Shown one piece after another: positions 1-11,294 of a stretch of DNA of 64,000 bases. Under the pieces are notes generated by a model, which was not told the DNA's origin, searched no databases, and worked only from the letters and a program-made list of their open reading frames with translations. Each line of letters starts with the position of its first letter. The stretch's first letter is position 1. Position numbers and translations under genes: made by a program. Source of the DNA: Alternaria dauci (Eukaryota > Ascomycota > Dothideomycetes > Pleosporales > Pleosporaceae); NCBI RefSeq assembly GCF_042100115.1, contig NC_091278.1:496001-560000 (forward strand), in the 5' to 3' direction.

Positions 1-1938
1 CGTCGCCTACAGACCAGGTTGCGAATGCCGTTGCGCTAACACCATGGCAGACCCAGTCTCGGCAAGTAGCCGGCGTCACAGCTGGCATGACTGCTGCTCT
101 GGCTTTGGGTAAATTTACAGGCCCACTGTTCATGTCTAATGCCTTTACATTCGCCCTAGCCAGTCTGATTGGATACCGAGTGGTCTGGGGTGTTGCGCCT
201 GCTCTGCACTCTCCGCTTATGAGCGTAACAAATGCCATCTCCGGAATCATAGGTGTTGGCGGTTTGTATGCCATGGGCGGTGGCTACCTGCCCGAAACTA
301 TCCCACAGACGCTTGGAGCATTGTCGGTCCTGTTGGCCTTCGTCAACATATCGGGAGGGTTCGTGATCTCGAAAAGGATGCTGGATATGTTCAGACGCCC
401 TACTGACCCCAAGGAGTATACCTGGCTTTACGCAGTCCCCGCAGCGGTCTTTGGCGGTGGTTTCATCGCAGCAGCCTCTACCGGCATGGCAGGTCTGGTC
501 CAAGCAGGCTATCTTGTTAGCAGCGTGCTCTGCATGACTTCGTTATCAGGACTGGCCAGTCAAGCTACAGCTCGACGCGGTAACATGTTAGGTATACTTG
601 GTGTCCTCTCTGGATTCCTCGCGTCTTTGGCCGCTGTTGGCTTCTCTTCCGATGTTCTCACTCAATTCGCTGGCCTTGCTACAGTAGGTACTGTCGCTGG
701 GTTGATGATTGGTCGGAGGATTACGCCTACCTCGTTGCCGCAGACAGTCGCCGCGCTCCATTCCGTCGTTGGTCTCGCCGCCGTTCTCACAAGCATCGGT
801 AGCGTCCTGGGCCATTCTGGAGATATTTCAACCCTTCATATGGTTTCTGCCTACCTTGGTGTTCTCATCGGTGGCGTTACGTTCACTGGGTCCATTGTCG
901 CTTTCCTCAAGTTAGCCGCAAAGATGAGCTCGAAACCTTTGGCGTTGCCCGGTCGGCATCTCATCAACGGTACACTGCTTGGAGCAAATGTGGCAACAAT
1001 GGGTGCTTTCTTGACCTACGCACCAGGGGCACCTCTGATTGGCGCTGCGTGTCTCCTCGGCAACGCAGCACTCTCTTTTGTCAAAGGCTATACAACCACC
1101 GCTGCCATCGGTGGAGCAGACATGCCAGTCGTCATCACCGTCCTGAACGCTTATTCGGGGTTCGCATTAGTGGCCGAAGGGTTCATGTTAGATAACCCCC
1201 TGCTCACAACAGTTGGTGCTCTGATCGGAGTATCAGGATCGATCCTCTCCTACATCATGTGTGTAGCCATGAACCGGTCCCTGACCAACGTACTCTTTGG
1301 TGGCATAGCTCCCACAGTGCAGTCCAGCTCCAAGATCGAGGGCGAGATAACAAAGACAACATCCGAAGAGACGGCCGAAACTCTGGTCAACGCAGAGAGC
1401 GTCATTATCGTAGTCGGTTACGGCATGGCTGTATCCAAAGCACAGTACGCGCTTGCTGACTTTGTGAAAATGTTACGTTCAAAAGGCATAAACGTACGCT
1501 TCGCCATCCATCCTGTCGCAGGTCGCATGCCCGGACAATGCAACGTCCTTCTCGCCGAAGCCTCGGTTCCATACGACATTGTCCTTGAGATGGATGAGAT
1601 CAACGACGACTTCCCAGACACGGACGTAACCCTCGTTATCGGTGCGAACGACACGGTTAATCCTGCCGCCCTCGAGCCCGGAAGCGCAATCGCAGGTATG
1701 CCGGTACTGCATGCGTGGAAGAGCAAGCAGGTTGTCATCATGAAGAGAGGCATGGCGAGTGGATACGCGGATGTGCCGAATCCGATGTTCTTCATGGAGA
1801 ACACGAAGATGTTGTTCGGTGATGCCAATGAGAGCTGCAATGGTATGTCAATTCCAGGCTAAACTAAGATCCGAGAAAACCGCTAACGTGATGTCAGCTA
1901 TCAAACGCGCGCTTGAAGAGAAGATCAAGGGGCTGTAG
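1..1938 (+). CDS. NNT: NAD(P) transhydrogenase, mitochondrial (C-terminal part; gene continues off the left edge)
   Basis: Proton-pumping nicotinamide nucleotide transhydrogenase of the inner mitochondrial membrane, which couples H+ entry to reduction of NADP+ by NADH. The reading frame is already open at base 3, so the N-terminal NAD-binding domain lies outside the window. About 626 residues are visible: a long run of hydrophobic helices (domain II), then the NADP-binding domain III with the family strings [50 protein letters not shown] and [10 protein letters not shown]. The last exon is separated by an intron at 1843-1897 (gtatgt donor, gctaacg branch site, cag acceptor). Splicing replaces a short read-through tail by the expected end [14 protein letters not shown]. 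Assignment is secure; only the 5' part is missing. Confidence 0.95.
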
Positions 1939-2430
1939 ACAGAGATTGCGTGGAGGAACGAAGTACTTGCGCAATAGGTCGCTGTATGTAGATTGTTGGT
2001 TAGAGAGAATACTTGCATAGTCCTAAATGATGAAGATGGTCCTTGGCGCATTCGCATTTTCTGGAGTCGTGGCCGCACTGTGCTGTTCTGCAAGATCAGA
2101 ATTCGCGTTGGATGCACGACCAGAAAGCCCGGTCGAGTCGAAAGCGGGGCAAGCAGACCCCTGTCAAGCCACGGCGCGCAACGCGTCCAACAGCTGATGT
2201 CGATGACGTACATTGTACCCCATGCAACACCCTCCAAGTTCGGGAAACTTGCAGTCGCCCTCTCGACGTATAACGGCTGCTAAGCTCCCTAGCTGTTTTC
2301 TGACTATCAACGCACATACGCACTCATAGCATTCGCGACTAGCTATACACCAGCAGTAGGTTGTAACCTTTGTATGCTATGAACATGTTTTGCTAAGGAA
2401 CACCAGGCCCAAGCAACAACGATCGCAACC
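1939..2430. other. Intergenic stretch with one weak secreted-peptide ORF
   Basis: 3' flank of the transhydrogenase gene and 5' flank of the next gene. The only noteworthy content is the 56-codon ORF at 2027-2197, listed separately. Confidence 0.6.
2027..2197 (+). CDS. Possible small secreted peptide (56 aa), weak
   Basis: An ATG-initiated ORF begins MMKMVLGAFAFSGVVAALCC, a plausible signal peptide, followed by a short polar tail with one more Cys (DPCQATARNASNS) and a stop. Downstream, another frame carries further Cys residues (HCTPCNTLQVRETC), so a spliced Cys-rich secreted peptide is conceivable, but I found no convincing intron joining them. No family is recognised. It may be chance. Confidence 0.15.
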   Translation: MMKMVLGAFAFSGVVAALCCSARSEFALDARPESPVESKAGQADPCQATARNASNS

Positions 2431-2840
2431 ATGTCTCTCCCTCTCCTTTTCACGCTCCCACCCTCCAACCGCCATGAATTCCTCCTTCTCGATACTTCCT
2501 CCAAGATGACGTTGAAAACGCTCAACGCAAAAATTTCTTCCACAATCTCCTCGAGCCCCAACTGCGCCGAATGTACGTCAAACACCACATTACAACCCCA
2601 GAGTGCTCGGCGCACCAAACTAACAACAATCTGACAGTCATGGCGAAACACAAGGCTGCCGACGGTCCCAAAGAGACGATCCAGGAATTCAAGATTCACT
2701 GGGATACCAAGACGAGAGATGGCAAGATATGGCCCGAATATACCGTGCTGACGGATGACAACTTCCCGGCGATACTGGAATTGCTCAAGGCAAATCCAGT
2801 CATGGGTGTACTGGAGATCAAGCTGGGCAGTTCGGACTAG
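2431..2840 (+). CDS. Small two-exon protein of unknown function (114 aa)
   Basis: Exon 1 is 2431-2572 and exon 2 is 2638-2840. The 65-nt intron has a gtacgt donor, a CTAAC branch site and a ctgacag acceptor, and joins the frames through a Phe codon. The product starts MSLPLLFTLPPSNRHEFLLL and ends in a compact, well-formed region (FKIHWDTKTRDGKIWPEYTV ... LEIKLGSSD). I see no signal peptide, membrane segment or known motif. The second-exon frame also stays open upstream of the intron (YFLQDDVENAQRKNFFHN), so the exact 5' structure is not settled. It sits convergent to the Cti6-like gene. I do not recognise the family. Confidence 0.55.
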
Positions 2841-3249
2841 ATTAGCATAGGATGCGCAAACATGATCGTTCAATAGCAATGAAGAAGAAATAGTAGACAC
2901 TGTGTTTGAGAATCTGAATTTTTCGTATCCATTACGATGCGACAACGGGAGCATTGCTCAAACGTGGTCGTACTTCGTTACACTTAAAAGCCTACATTCA
3001 GTACAAATGGAAACCTTCGACACTTTTAGTGTCGAAGTATGCGCCGGGGGGTAGCCCAGCGTCGAGTGAACCAAGTGGAGGGTATCCGTGTCAAAAGCAA
3101 CCCATGAAAACGCCGATGTGAAAGCAATGCCGTCGATGCTATACCCATTGGGCTCCTGCAAGATATGCCGAGAGCGCCGTGTTTGTAGTTTGACCTTGAA
3201 GAAACAATCCAGCATAAGATAGATCAAACATGTACGCGCCGCAACCACG
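2841..3249. other. Convergent 3' flanks containing a perfect hairpin
   Basis: Spacer between the stop codons of two convergent genes. No coding signal; it holds the perfect inverted repeat at 3015-3037 listed separately. Confidence 0.6.
3015..3037. repeat. Perfect 9-bp inverted repeat (hairpin)
   Basis: Arms CTTCGACAC and GTGTCGAAG flank the 5-nt loop TTTTA with no mismatch. It lies in the 3' flank shared by two convergent genes, where a stem-loop could affect 3'-end formation of either transcript. Function is inference. Confidence 0.7.
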
Positions 3250-5209
3250 TTACTTGGGCGACTTGTCCGTCGGCTCGGTAATCATCTGCTGCCAATGAAC
3301 AAGATCGCGACTCAAAAAGTCCATCATCTGAGTCGTGCTCAGGTTCTTGAACTTGGCTAGGTCTGTATCCTCATCTTTTTGCTCCCCTTGAGCTGGCTCG
3401 CCGTTCGTCGTGGGTTGAACAGCCGGAGCCAGACTCCCATGCTTCTCCCCAGTGGCCATCTCAACCTGTCGCTGCGCTATGTAACTTTGCATAGCTCCAG
3501 CCGGTCGTCGTATGTCGTTCCAGGACAGCTTCTGCAGACGCCAGTTCTTCGTCTTGGTAGGTTTGTGTCCAGTTGTCCCGTCACTGCTATCATGCCCATT
3601 GGTCGCTCCGTTTGCGAAATTTGCTTGAGGAGATTGTGCAATGTCGTTCTTGGGCGAAGTGCCGTTGGTCGCGGGTATGGTATCGCGAGAGTATTGATTC
3701 CGTCCAAGACGACCGCGAGCCTTCTGTGGTGGACGTCCACCTCTTCGTGGGGCGGGCGCAGGTTTGGGTTCGGCAATGGGAGTGTCGGTAACAGTCGCCT
3801 CAGTGGCTGACGGAGGCATGGCGGGCTCTTCTACGGCGGGTGCGGGACTGGGCTCGGGGTCCTCTATTTCTGAAATATCGTCAGCTGGAGCTTTGTCACC
3901 TCGTTGGCGAAAACTTACCGTCCCCCTTTCTTCGCTCTGCACGCCCTTTTCGTCGATTTGCGGCTTCGTTTCGACTATTCTCGCGTTCCTTTTCACGTTG
4001 TTCCTTTTCGCGTTGACTTTTAGCTGCAGCCCCACGAGGCTTCTGTTTCGGGGCGGAGGCTTTTGTGCTATCGTCTTCAGATTCTATCACTGGCGAGTTA
4101 CTGGGAGAGCGAGAACCAGTCCGTTGTCGTTTGATTTCTGGCTTTGTCCTGTTGCAAACTTGTCAGCTAAATGTCCTCAGCAGCACATGGAGCAGCAAGC
4201 AGGACTCACTCTTCGCTGTCGTCGCGGCTACGCTTCTTTCGATTGCCGTTCTCTGAAGCCGTACCGCCCTCGTGCTTGCTTTCTTCGAGCACCTTCCGTA
4301 GCACCTCATCTTCATCGTAGGCAGCTCGGCTGTTCATCGTGGACCGTCGCTTCCCAAACGAATCCACGCTTGCCCTGTTGTTGCGATCCTTGTCTTTGCC
4401 TGGATGCCCATCTGATTCCTTGGAAACAGACGATTTGCGATTCTTGCCTTGCTGTTGATCGTAGACGGGGAGGTATCTGGAGTACTTTTGCCTATGGGAA
4501 CGGTCCTGTTAGCATTGCGTAAACAGAGCGAGCGTGACGGAACAAGGATGCTCAGCGCATGAGATGGCGTGGCGCGATGTAGGAGAAACGGATGGTGGGG
4601 TATGAAGGAAGATGCAAAAAGCGCGCGACTGATGGCAAGTACATACCCTTTGGGGCTGGTTGTGACCTTGTGGAGGTCCTTCCTGCACTCCTCGCAAAAG
4701 TATTCGTCTGGGCTGGCTGCTTCGTCCATGATGCCTACACAGCCTCCGTGTTGCCAGACCTTGCAGACATCGCACTGGATGAAGAGACCGCCCAGTTCAT
4801 CGGCTTGGGCGTCGGGGTCCACGAGAGCAGACACAGACTTGGAAGCATCCGACGGCGGACCTGGGTATTCTTGGTAGCCGCACACGCATCGGGTGACCTC
4901 GTCCTCTTCCGCTATCTCGTCGTCGAGCTCGTCGTCGAGTTTGGCCGATTCGTCCTCGTCATTGTCGTGCTCGCGTGTTCGTCGGCGGGTCAGCGGCGGG
5001 TCAGGCTGCATGTCATGGGGCGCTTCTTCGGGCTCTTCCGAGGAGAGCGAGTGTGGGGTTGATGACTTTGGCGGCGATGTCTGTTTTGCGTTGACTCTGG
5101 GCGCACGGTCGGTACGCGCTGATGAGACCGAGGACGACGAGTTGCTGTGTGTTGCGACGCTGGGTGGGGGCTGGGTGGTACGAGCCCGCGATGAGCGTCG
5201 CGGCGACAT
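3250..5209 (-). CDS. CTI6: Cti6-like PHD-finger protein, Rpd3L histone deacetylase complex subunit
   Basis: Four exons, complement of 5209-4647, 4491-4210, 4148-3919 and 3869-3250, giving 564 aa. Each junction uses a clear donor (gtatgt, gtgagt, gtaagt, gtaagt on the coding strand except where noted in the order 4646, 4209, 3918) and keeps frame. Residues 1-105 are low-complexity and acidic. A PHD finger follows with zinc ligands C108, C110, C146, C149, H154, C157, C172 and C175. Downstream come QKYSRYLPVYD, a charged Lys/Arg/Glu stretch (KSQREKEQREKERENSR), a Pro/Ala-rich linker and a C-terminal block (LQKLSWNDIRRPAGAMQSYI) typical of Cti6 orthologues. In yeast Cti6 is a chromatin-reading subunit of the large Rpd3 complex. 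Assignment rests on the PHD layout plus the YSRYLP and C-terminal blocks; another PHD regulator is less likely. Confidence 0.85.
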
Positions 5210-6428
5210 TGTCCCTGCAACTGTCGCGGTCTAGGAATGCAAGAGTTGAGCAGTGTGCGAGCGAGAGGGGGAGCTGGAGAGCTGGGCGATGTCGGATGCG
5301 CTTGGAAGGGCGCCCGGGCGAACTAGGTCAGAGGCGGGAGGAAGTGACTACAGGGAGGTGGCAGTCGACTGCGACGTGACGGGAGCAATACACGTCAATG
5401 GCAGGGCCGCCGCTATCGCGCAATGACCGTGGAGCCGACGGCGACACGGGTGTGTGTAGGAGCGCAACGGTGACGCTGCAGGTGCGGAGACAACGGGCCA
5501 AAAGGTCCACGAGCTTTAGAGGGCGACGACGGGATGGATTGACGACTGGAAAAGAATGCCGAGGTGCGACAGGAACATGATATGGCTTCGAGTGGGCGTC
5601 TGGGGCGTTGGACCGGGACAATGCTGTGGGAGTGACCGAGCTGCCAGGACTCGATTTTACTCCTCACGCTCTAGCGGGCGGACGCGAAATGGGGTGTCAT
5701 TGGAACCAGCCGTCACGTGACGTGTGTTCCTCCGGCCCTTGCAGCCCTGCCATGGCGGATCCGTGCGCGGACAGGCCGTCGACGGCTCTGGAAGCGTTCC
5801 AGAGAGAGCGCGCAGCCATGTGCGTCTGTAGTAAGGGTACGCTGAGCGTTCTGACGAGGAAATCGGTGAGGGGCATACCAGGTGCTGGCAGGTTTCGATG
5901 GTGACAAGAAGCTGGCGATCCGCTGCCGATGAGGCAGTCGCGCTAGCTGAGAGGGGTCCCGCCGGCTGCATGCATCGTCACTCGCCTTTGATCCATCACC
6001 ACGAGACATACACGATGCTCTTTGCACCCTCCCCCGCTCAAACATTGTGGTGCGCTGCTCTCGCTTGTAGCACACCATTCCAGGGAGCTCATTTGGCTGA
6101 ACCCATCGCGTTGTGGAGACGTTCACCTCCGTCGCGTCTGGAGCCAGCCAAAAGCAGAAAAGACTGCGAATAGGCGCGGCGCTGCGCTGCGCCACGACTG
6201 TCCTCGGACACAGACCAGCACGCTATACAAGGCAAAACTTGAGCACCCTACCTAGGCAACCACAGAGGCGGCGTTCGATTCTTCCCTTGTATGGCGCGTC
6301 ATTTGGGCAAAAGGAAAGCGGCACAATCGCTCACCACATATTGATCTCGCATCGTCATCATCCGATACAATCATCCATTAAACATTGTTCGCTAACTATA
6401 CAGCAATAATTTCATCTTCGTACCATGC
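5210..6428. other. Intergenic: 5' flank of CTI6 and 3' flank of catalase
   Basis: About 1.2 kb without a convincing ORF on either strand; the open frames here lack start context, splice support or recognisable sequence. Confidence 0.6.
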
Positions 6429-8294
6429 TCACTTCTGGCCTTCGATAATCTCCTTGTGCGTACCAGCTTTGGCCGCGCCATTGGTCTTGTTCTTCTCGGC
6501 GTACTTTGCGCTGATGCCCGTCATGCCGTTCGCGACCTTGTTGTCCTTGGACTTTGCCATGCCATTGTGGGTCCCGTTGAATCGGAGCCCAGAGATACCA
6601 GGGTAACCCTGAACACCAGTCGCCTTCTCCATGCGTGAAGCAATGTCTTCAGAAACCTCTCTGAAGATAGCAATCTGGCGCTTGATAATCTCCTTGTCCG
6701 TCACAGTCTCCATATGGCCAGAGATGTTCTTGATGAAGCGCTCCTTGGCACCATCATCGAAGACCTTCTCCCACAGCGCGCGCGGTGCGTTAAAGTCCTC
6801 TGGGCGGATCTCGGACAGGAACGTAATCGCCTCGCCTGTGAAGTTTCCGTGGAGCTTGTCAAGATCAACGGTCCTCTCCTTGAAGGAGATAGGCTGAATT
6901 GATGACAGGTAGTTGGGACGGGATCCCTGGTTGTAAAAGGCCATATTGCCATCGCGCTGGAAATTGCCCATGCGGAAGGGAACGCGAGGCTGGTTCACCG
7001 GCAGCTGCTGATAGTTGGCGCCAATGCGGTGGCGATGCGTATCAGGGTAAGAGAACAGGCGCGACTGCAAGAGGGGGTCCGCACTCGGTTCTATGCCTGG
7101 GACTAGATGCGCGGGGTTAAAAGCAACCTGCTCGACCTCTGCAAAATAGTTCTGGGGGTTCTCGTTGAGGAAGAACTCTCCAACTTTACGGAGAGGGAAC
7201 TGGTCCTGAGGCCAGACATGTGTCATGTCAAACACGTTGATCTTCTGCTTCTCCCAGACCTCCTCAGCCTGCTTGGCTGTCATGGTTTGGAACATGACAT
7301 CCCAGCCGGGATACTCACCCTTCTCGATGGCCTGGTAGAGGTCCTTAGTGGAGTAGTCAGGGCCATAGTTGAAAGAGTCTTCTTGCGTGATGAATCCGGT
7401 GCCTTGCTTGGATTTGAAGTGCAGTTGGCAGTATACCCAGTCTGATTGTAGGTACAAAGTCAGTCTATGTCTCATACGCAGTTCTTACAAAAACACTTAC
7501 CTCCATTCTTGTTCTGAAGCTTGTGGGTGTGGCCGTGGTACCCATGCATCTTGCGGTAACCATCAGGAATACCTCGGTCACCAAAGAGAATCATAAACTG
7601 ATGCGCCGACTCTGGGTTTTGCGAAGCAAAATCCCAGAAGCTAGTCGCGTCGTCGGCATGTGTAAGGTGTGTTGCTGGGTGTCGCTTCTGGGTGTGCTGG
7701 GTAAAAGTTAGGAACGGGCCTAGACGCAAAGAATAGTATGCATGTGCTTACGATGAAGTGAGGGAACTTGGCGGGATCCCGGATGAAGAAAACAGGAGTG
7801 TTGTTTGCGACTACATCCCAGTTGCCCTCGTCGGTGCGGAACTTGACACTGAATCCTCTTGGGTCACGCGCGCAGTCATGCGAGCCAGACTCACCACCAA
7901 CGGTCGAAAATCGAGCAGTGATGGAGCAGGATTTGCCTTGCTTGAAGATGTCTGCCATGCACAGATCCTCAAGCGAGTCTGTGGTTGTGTAGGTACCATG
8001 GGCACCAGCGCCCTTGGCGTGAACGACTCGTTCTGGGATACGCTCACGATCAAAGTGTGATAGGAGGTCGACAAGGTGGTGATCCTGGAGCAGTAGAGGG
8101 CCGTTCTCGCCTACTCTTTGGCTCTCGTACGGGTGAGGATATGGCACACCGTTTGAGGTGCAGTAAATGACATCCTCAGATGAGGCGTTGCGGTCGTCTG
8201 CGTAGCTGCGGAACTGGTCACCGTTCTTTGAGCCTGTCGCAGCATGCTGAGTGTGGCCATTGGTGCCGTTCGTTCCATTTGTGTTTCCAGGCAT
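6429..8294 (-). CDS. Monofunctional heme catalase
   Basis: Degrades hydrogen peroxide to water and oxygen. Three exons, complement of 8294-7752, 7696-7501 and 7441-6429, give 583 aa. The two introns (55 and 59 nt) start gtaagc and gtaagt. Family features: catalytic His92 in [12 protein letters not shown], distal Asn164/165 in [14 protein letters not shown], proximal heme Tyr378 in [17 protein letters not shown]. The motif set fits the small-subunit (clade 3) type. It differs from short homologues by an N-terminal Asn-Gly-Thr tract and a C-terminal extension of Lys/Asn/Gly-rich sequence. It ends EGQK, so there is no SKL-type peroxisomal signal, and no signal peptide; a cytosolic enzyme is the simplest reading. 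Confidence 0.95.
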
Positions 8295-9811
8295 GATGGT
8301 TACTAATATGTTTGGATATCAAAAGATGAAGAAATTATTTCTGTAAAAAAACACTCTTGTTGCAGGCGTCGAGGAATCTTCTTATATCTTTTCGATCTCG
8401 CCGCCAGCCGCATTTCAGCAATTCCCATGTTGAAACGCATCATCACTACACTAGCTGGGCGTAGTATGCTTAATGACGCTGAGAGATCTGTCAATCTAGA
8501 CCTACCTGCCGGCCCTGTACGAGTTAGGTTAGGTTTCCCGTTGCTTGATAGCAGATCGAGAGATTGGCGACGTCAAAGTCGGTGGCGACGTTTGATGGTG
8601 GTGACAACGCCTCGAAGGTGATTGGTCAATCGCGCCGATGCGATGGACTTTCTTCCACCTGTTCGCGATCTGCAGATGTAGATGTAAGCGGCATCTAGAT
8701 GCAAGCCATTATCAATAAGGGGATATCAGTATCAAAGCGCGCGAACCGTGACGCGTTGTGGAGTCGAGATGTCTGTAAAGCCAATGAGGTCTTCTGTTGC
8801 CAGTCAGCCCTTCTTGCGCCACAATGACATCACCCATCCCAATACCCGTGCACATGGTCCGCGTTTTGGCATTTGCAATCACAATGCTGGGGAACATCGG
8901 CATTCAGAATATGGAATGTAACGTGCATCTCGACATGTTCCCGACAAAACGACGCGAGGTGTTCTAGCATATCACTACTGAAATGATTTCAGCCTCACGT
9001 GCAGATTGTACACAGATGGAGCGACCGGACTGATTCTTCCACGCCACGAGCCGCCCGCTGATCCGCAATCCACCATCACCGGCACACGAATGTTCCCAGA
9101 GTGTAATGCAACCTCAACCGACAAGTATATGGTGATGTAAGTGTCACTGGGGGTTTCAAGTCTCAAGCCGGTCGTCAGTCATAAAAAGCACGCCACGTCG
9201 CGATACCTCGGTGAGCCGTTGAAGCGACTGATATCCCTGCCGTTTCTTGGACAATCTCGCATGAGAAGAGTGTGGGCGCACCTGTCTCTTTGGTCCTAGT
9301 GCCACGCGGCGTCAGAACGAATTGCCGTTTCAGCTCCAGTCTGCTGACTGCTTTCAAGAATGCCATGCGGGGAGCTACCCCACAATCTTCTAGCGGAGCG
9401 CGCCCGGCTGTTCTTGTTCCACGAGTATGCATCTTCGGTATTAAAGCACTATCGATAAGCCTCATAACCCTGGCTCACCAGGGCTGGGAGTAATATATGC
9501 ATCTGCAACCATTGGTTCAGTTGACGAGTCTCATATCAGATCGTTCTTTCTTGCGCCCCTCCGTGCCGGAAGCTAGGCGATTTTCTTCCTGTACTTTACC
9601 TTTTTGTCATGTGGTCGCAAGCTGTCTACGTTTTGAACGCCCGAAGCGCGAAATTTTGAGTGTGTATATACAGCAGCGGTGCGACTAGAGATGTCATCCC
9701 TTCTGCCATCTTTTTGCTCTGTTACAGTAGATGTGAAGTCTCAGTGTGCTTCCAAGATTCCTATTCGACTGATCTTACCCACCACCCTTGCGTCTATCAA
9801 CCTTTGCTGAT
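8295..9811. other. Long intergenic stretch, nothing coding seen
   Basis: About 1.5 kb between the catalase start (minus) and the first BTB gene (plus). It must hold the catalase promoter and the BTB gene promoter. Only short unsupported ORFs; no repeat of note. Confidence 0.6.
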
Positions 9812-10910
9812 ATGTTCGCAACACCGGTGTTCGTCAACAGCAATGTGTGGGTGTTTCCACTGGGCTTGATACCGCATCTGCTTACAATCGTTAGGCTCGA
9901 TCCTTCTATCTACGGCTCAAAGCGCGACAGCGTAGCCCGCACTGAGCTGTCGTCCAGACTCAGCACCACTTCTTCAGACGCGTCTTTCGGTTTTCTGCAT
10001 CGGACTTCTTCCACTAGTTCCAATGTCTCGGTGTCTACAGCAGCCTCCTCCACGGGTTCAGTAAGCAACCAGACATGCCGTCCGAAACATCGCAAAACCT
10101 TCTCCAACAGCTCGATAGCGCGGCTGTTTTTGCAGAAAAGCAAGCCACAAGAAGTGCATTCGCCACACGTCGAAACACTTCCAACTTCGGCTCCCGCACT
10201 GATCATCGCACCTCCACCTGCGCCGGTTGTAAGCTCGCCTTCGCCTCCTGCTGCAGGAGGGCAATACTCGGATCTAATCGTACGATCCAAGAGGGATATC
10301 TATCATGTTGATAAGGCGATTATGTGCTATCACTCACGGTGGTTTGCCAGAGTTTGCGCAGTTGTCATATCGCCGGTGCGTTTAGTTGCGTCCTTTACCT
10401 CAACTACGCTGACATGAGCAGAAATCGTCAAAAAGCACCATTGACCTTAGTGCCGATGATCCAGTAGCCGTCGCCGCAATGATACAGTACTGTTACCAGC
10501 TCGACTACACCGACCAACCAGCAGGCTCAGACCTTGAAGTACCCGAAGACGTTACTCTGCGCTCTCACGTGGACGTGTATATGCTTGCAGAGAGATATGG
10601 CGTTGCCGGTCTGAAGGCGCTTGCACTTCAAAAGTTCGAGGAATCTGCGGCTAAAGTGCTGGTTGTCGATGGCGAGGAAGAGCAGCTGTTACATGCGATT
10701 CGCTCCATGTACGCGTCTGAGCGAAGAGCTAACGCGGATGACCTCAAAATAGTTGCGGTCAGGCTTTGCGCTGATCACGTGCAAGCTTTCATCCATGGTA
10801 CAGGCAAGACCATGGCTCTTGTATACGAGTCGATGGATGAATTACCAGAGTTCAGGGCAGACCTTTTTGAAGAGATGGCGACCCGCTGGAGACAGGATAT
10901 ACTACCGTGA
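9812..10910 (+). CDS. BTB/POZ-domain protein (first of a tandem pair)
   Basis: Exons 9812-10375 and 10422-10910 (46-nt intron, gtgcgt..gagcag) give 350 aa. The N-terminal half is Ser/Thr/Pro-rich and disordered. Around residues 165-225 is a BTB core: YSDLIVRSKRDIYHVDKAIM, the spliced segment ISPKSSKSTIDLSADDPVAV and MIQYCYQLDY. A helical C-terminal extension follows (HVDVYMLAERYGVAGLKALA). BTB domains dimerise and often serve as Cullin-3 adaptors; partners cannot be told here. The expected aromatic 'SxFF' part after the intron is degenerate (YHSRWFARVCAVV). The start is uncertain: the ATG at 9812 is the first in frame, and an extra intron near 9850-9900 is possible. Intact and probably expressed. 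Confidence 0.75.
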
Positions 10911-11294
10911 GCAGATATAGCGACGGCAGTGAGGCAAGTAGAGTGCACCTTCCACATTCGACAACTGGCCAGTGCCGCTACAAAGCACCGCGTTGGCTCA
11001 CAACCATTACTTCTCACTTCGAGTCTAGTGCCTTATCCCGACACATTAGTTTGCGAAAAGGCGATATCGGGCTGGACAAACACTCACGTTCACCACCAGT
11101 CTGCGAAATTTGCTCCCAAAGTTTACACCTTATGACGTGGACAAGACGTTGCGGTCACCTTTCCTCTCCTTCACCTTGCTTTTCATGGGCATTCAAATAT
11201 CGCAAATCCTTTGGGGCGCCTCCCCTCCTACTTCATCCTCTACAGACTACGCTCGATTTCATTTGACCACGGCAAGTCTGGACATCACTACGAC
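10911..11294. other. Spacer between the two BTB genes
   Basis: About 380 bp. The frame of the second BTB gene is open upstream of its first ATG but offers no earlier ATG; nothing else is seen. Confidence 0.55.

Noticed and set aside
5713..6195. 160-codon minus-strand frame upstream of CTI6
   Set aside because: Arg/Ser/Pro-rich reading of GC-rich flank; no motif, no splice or start support.
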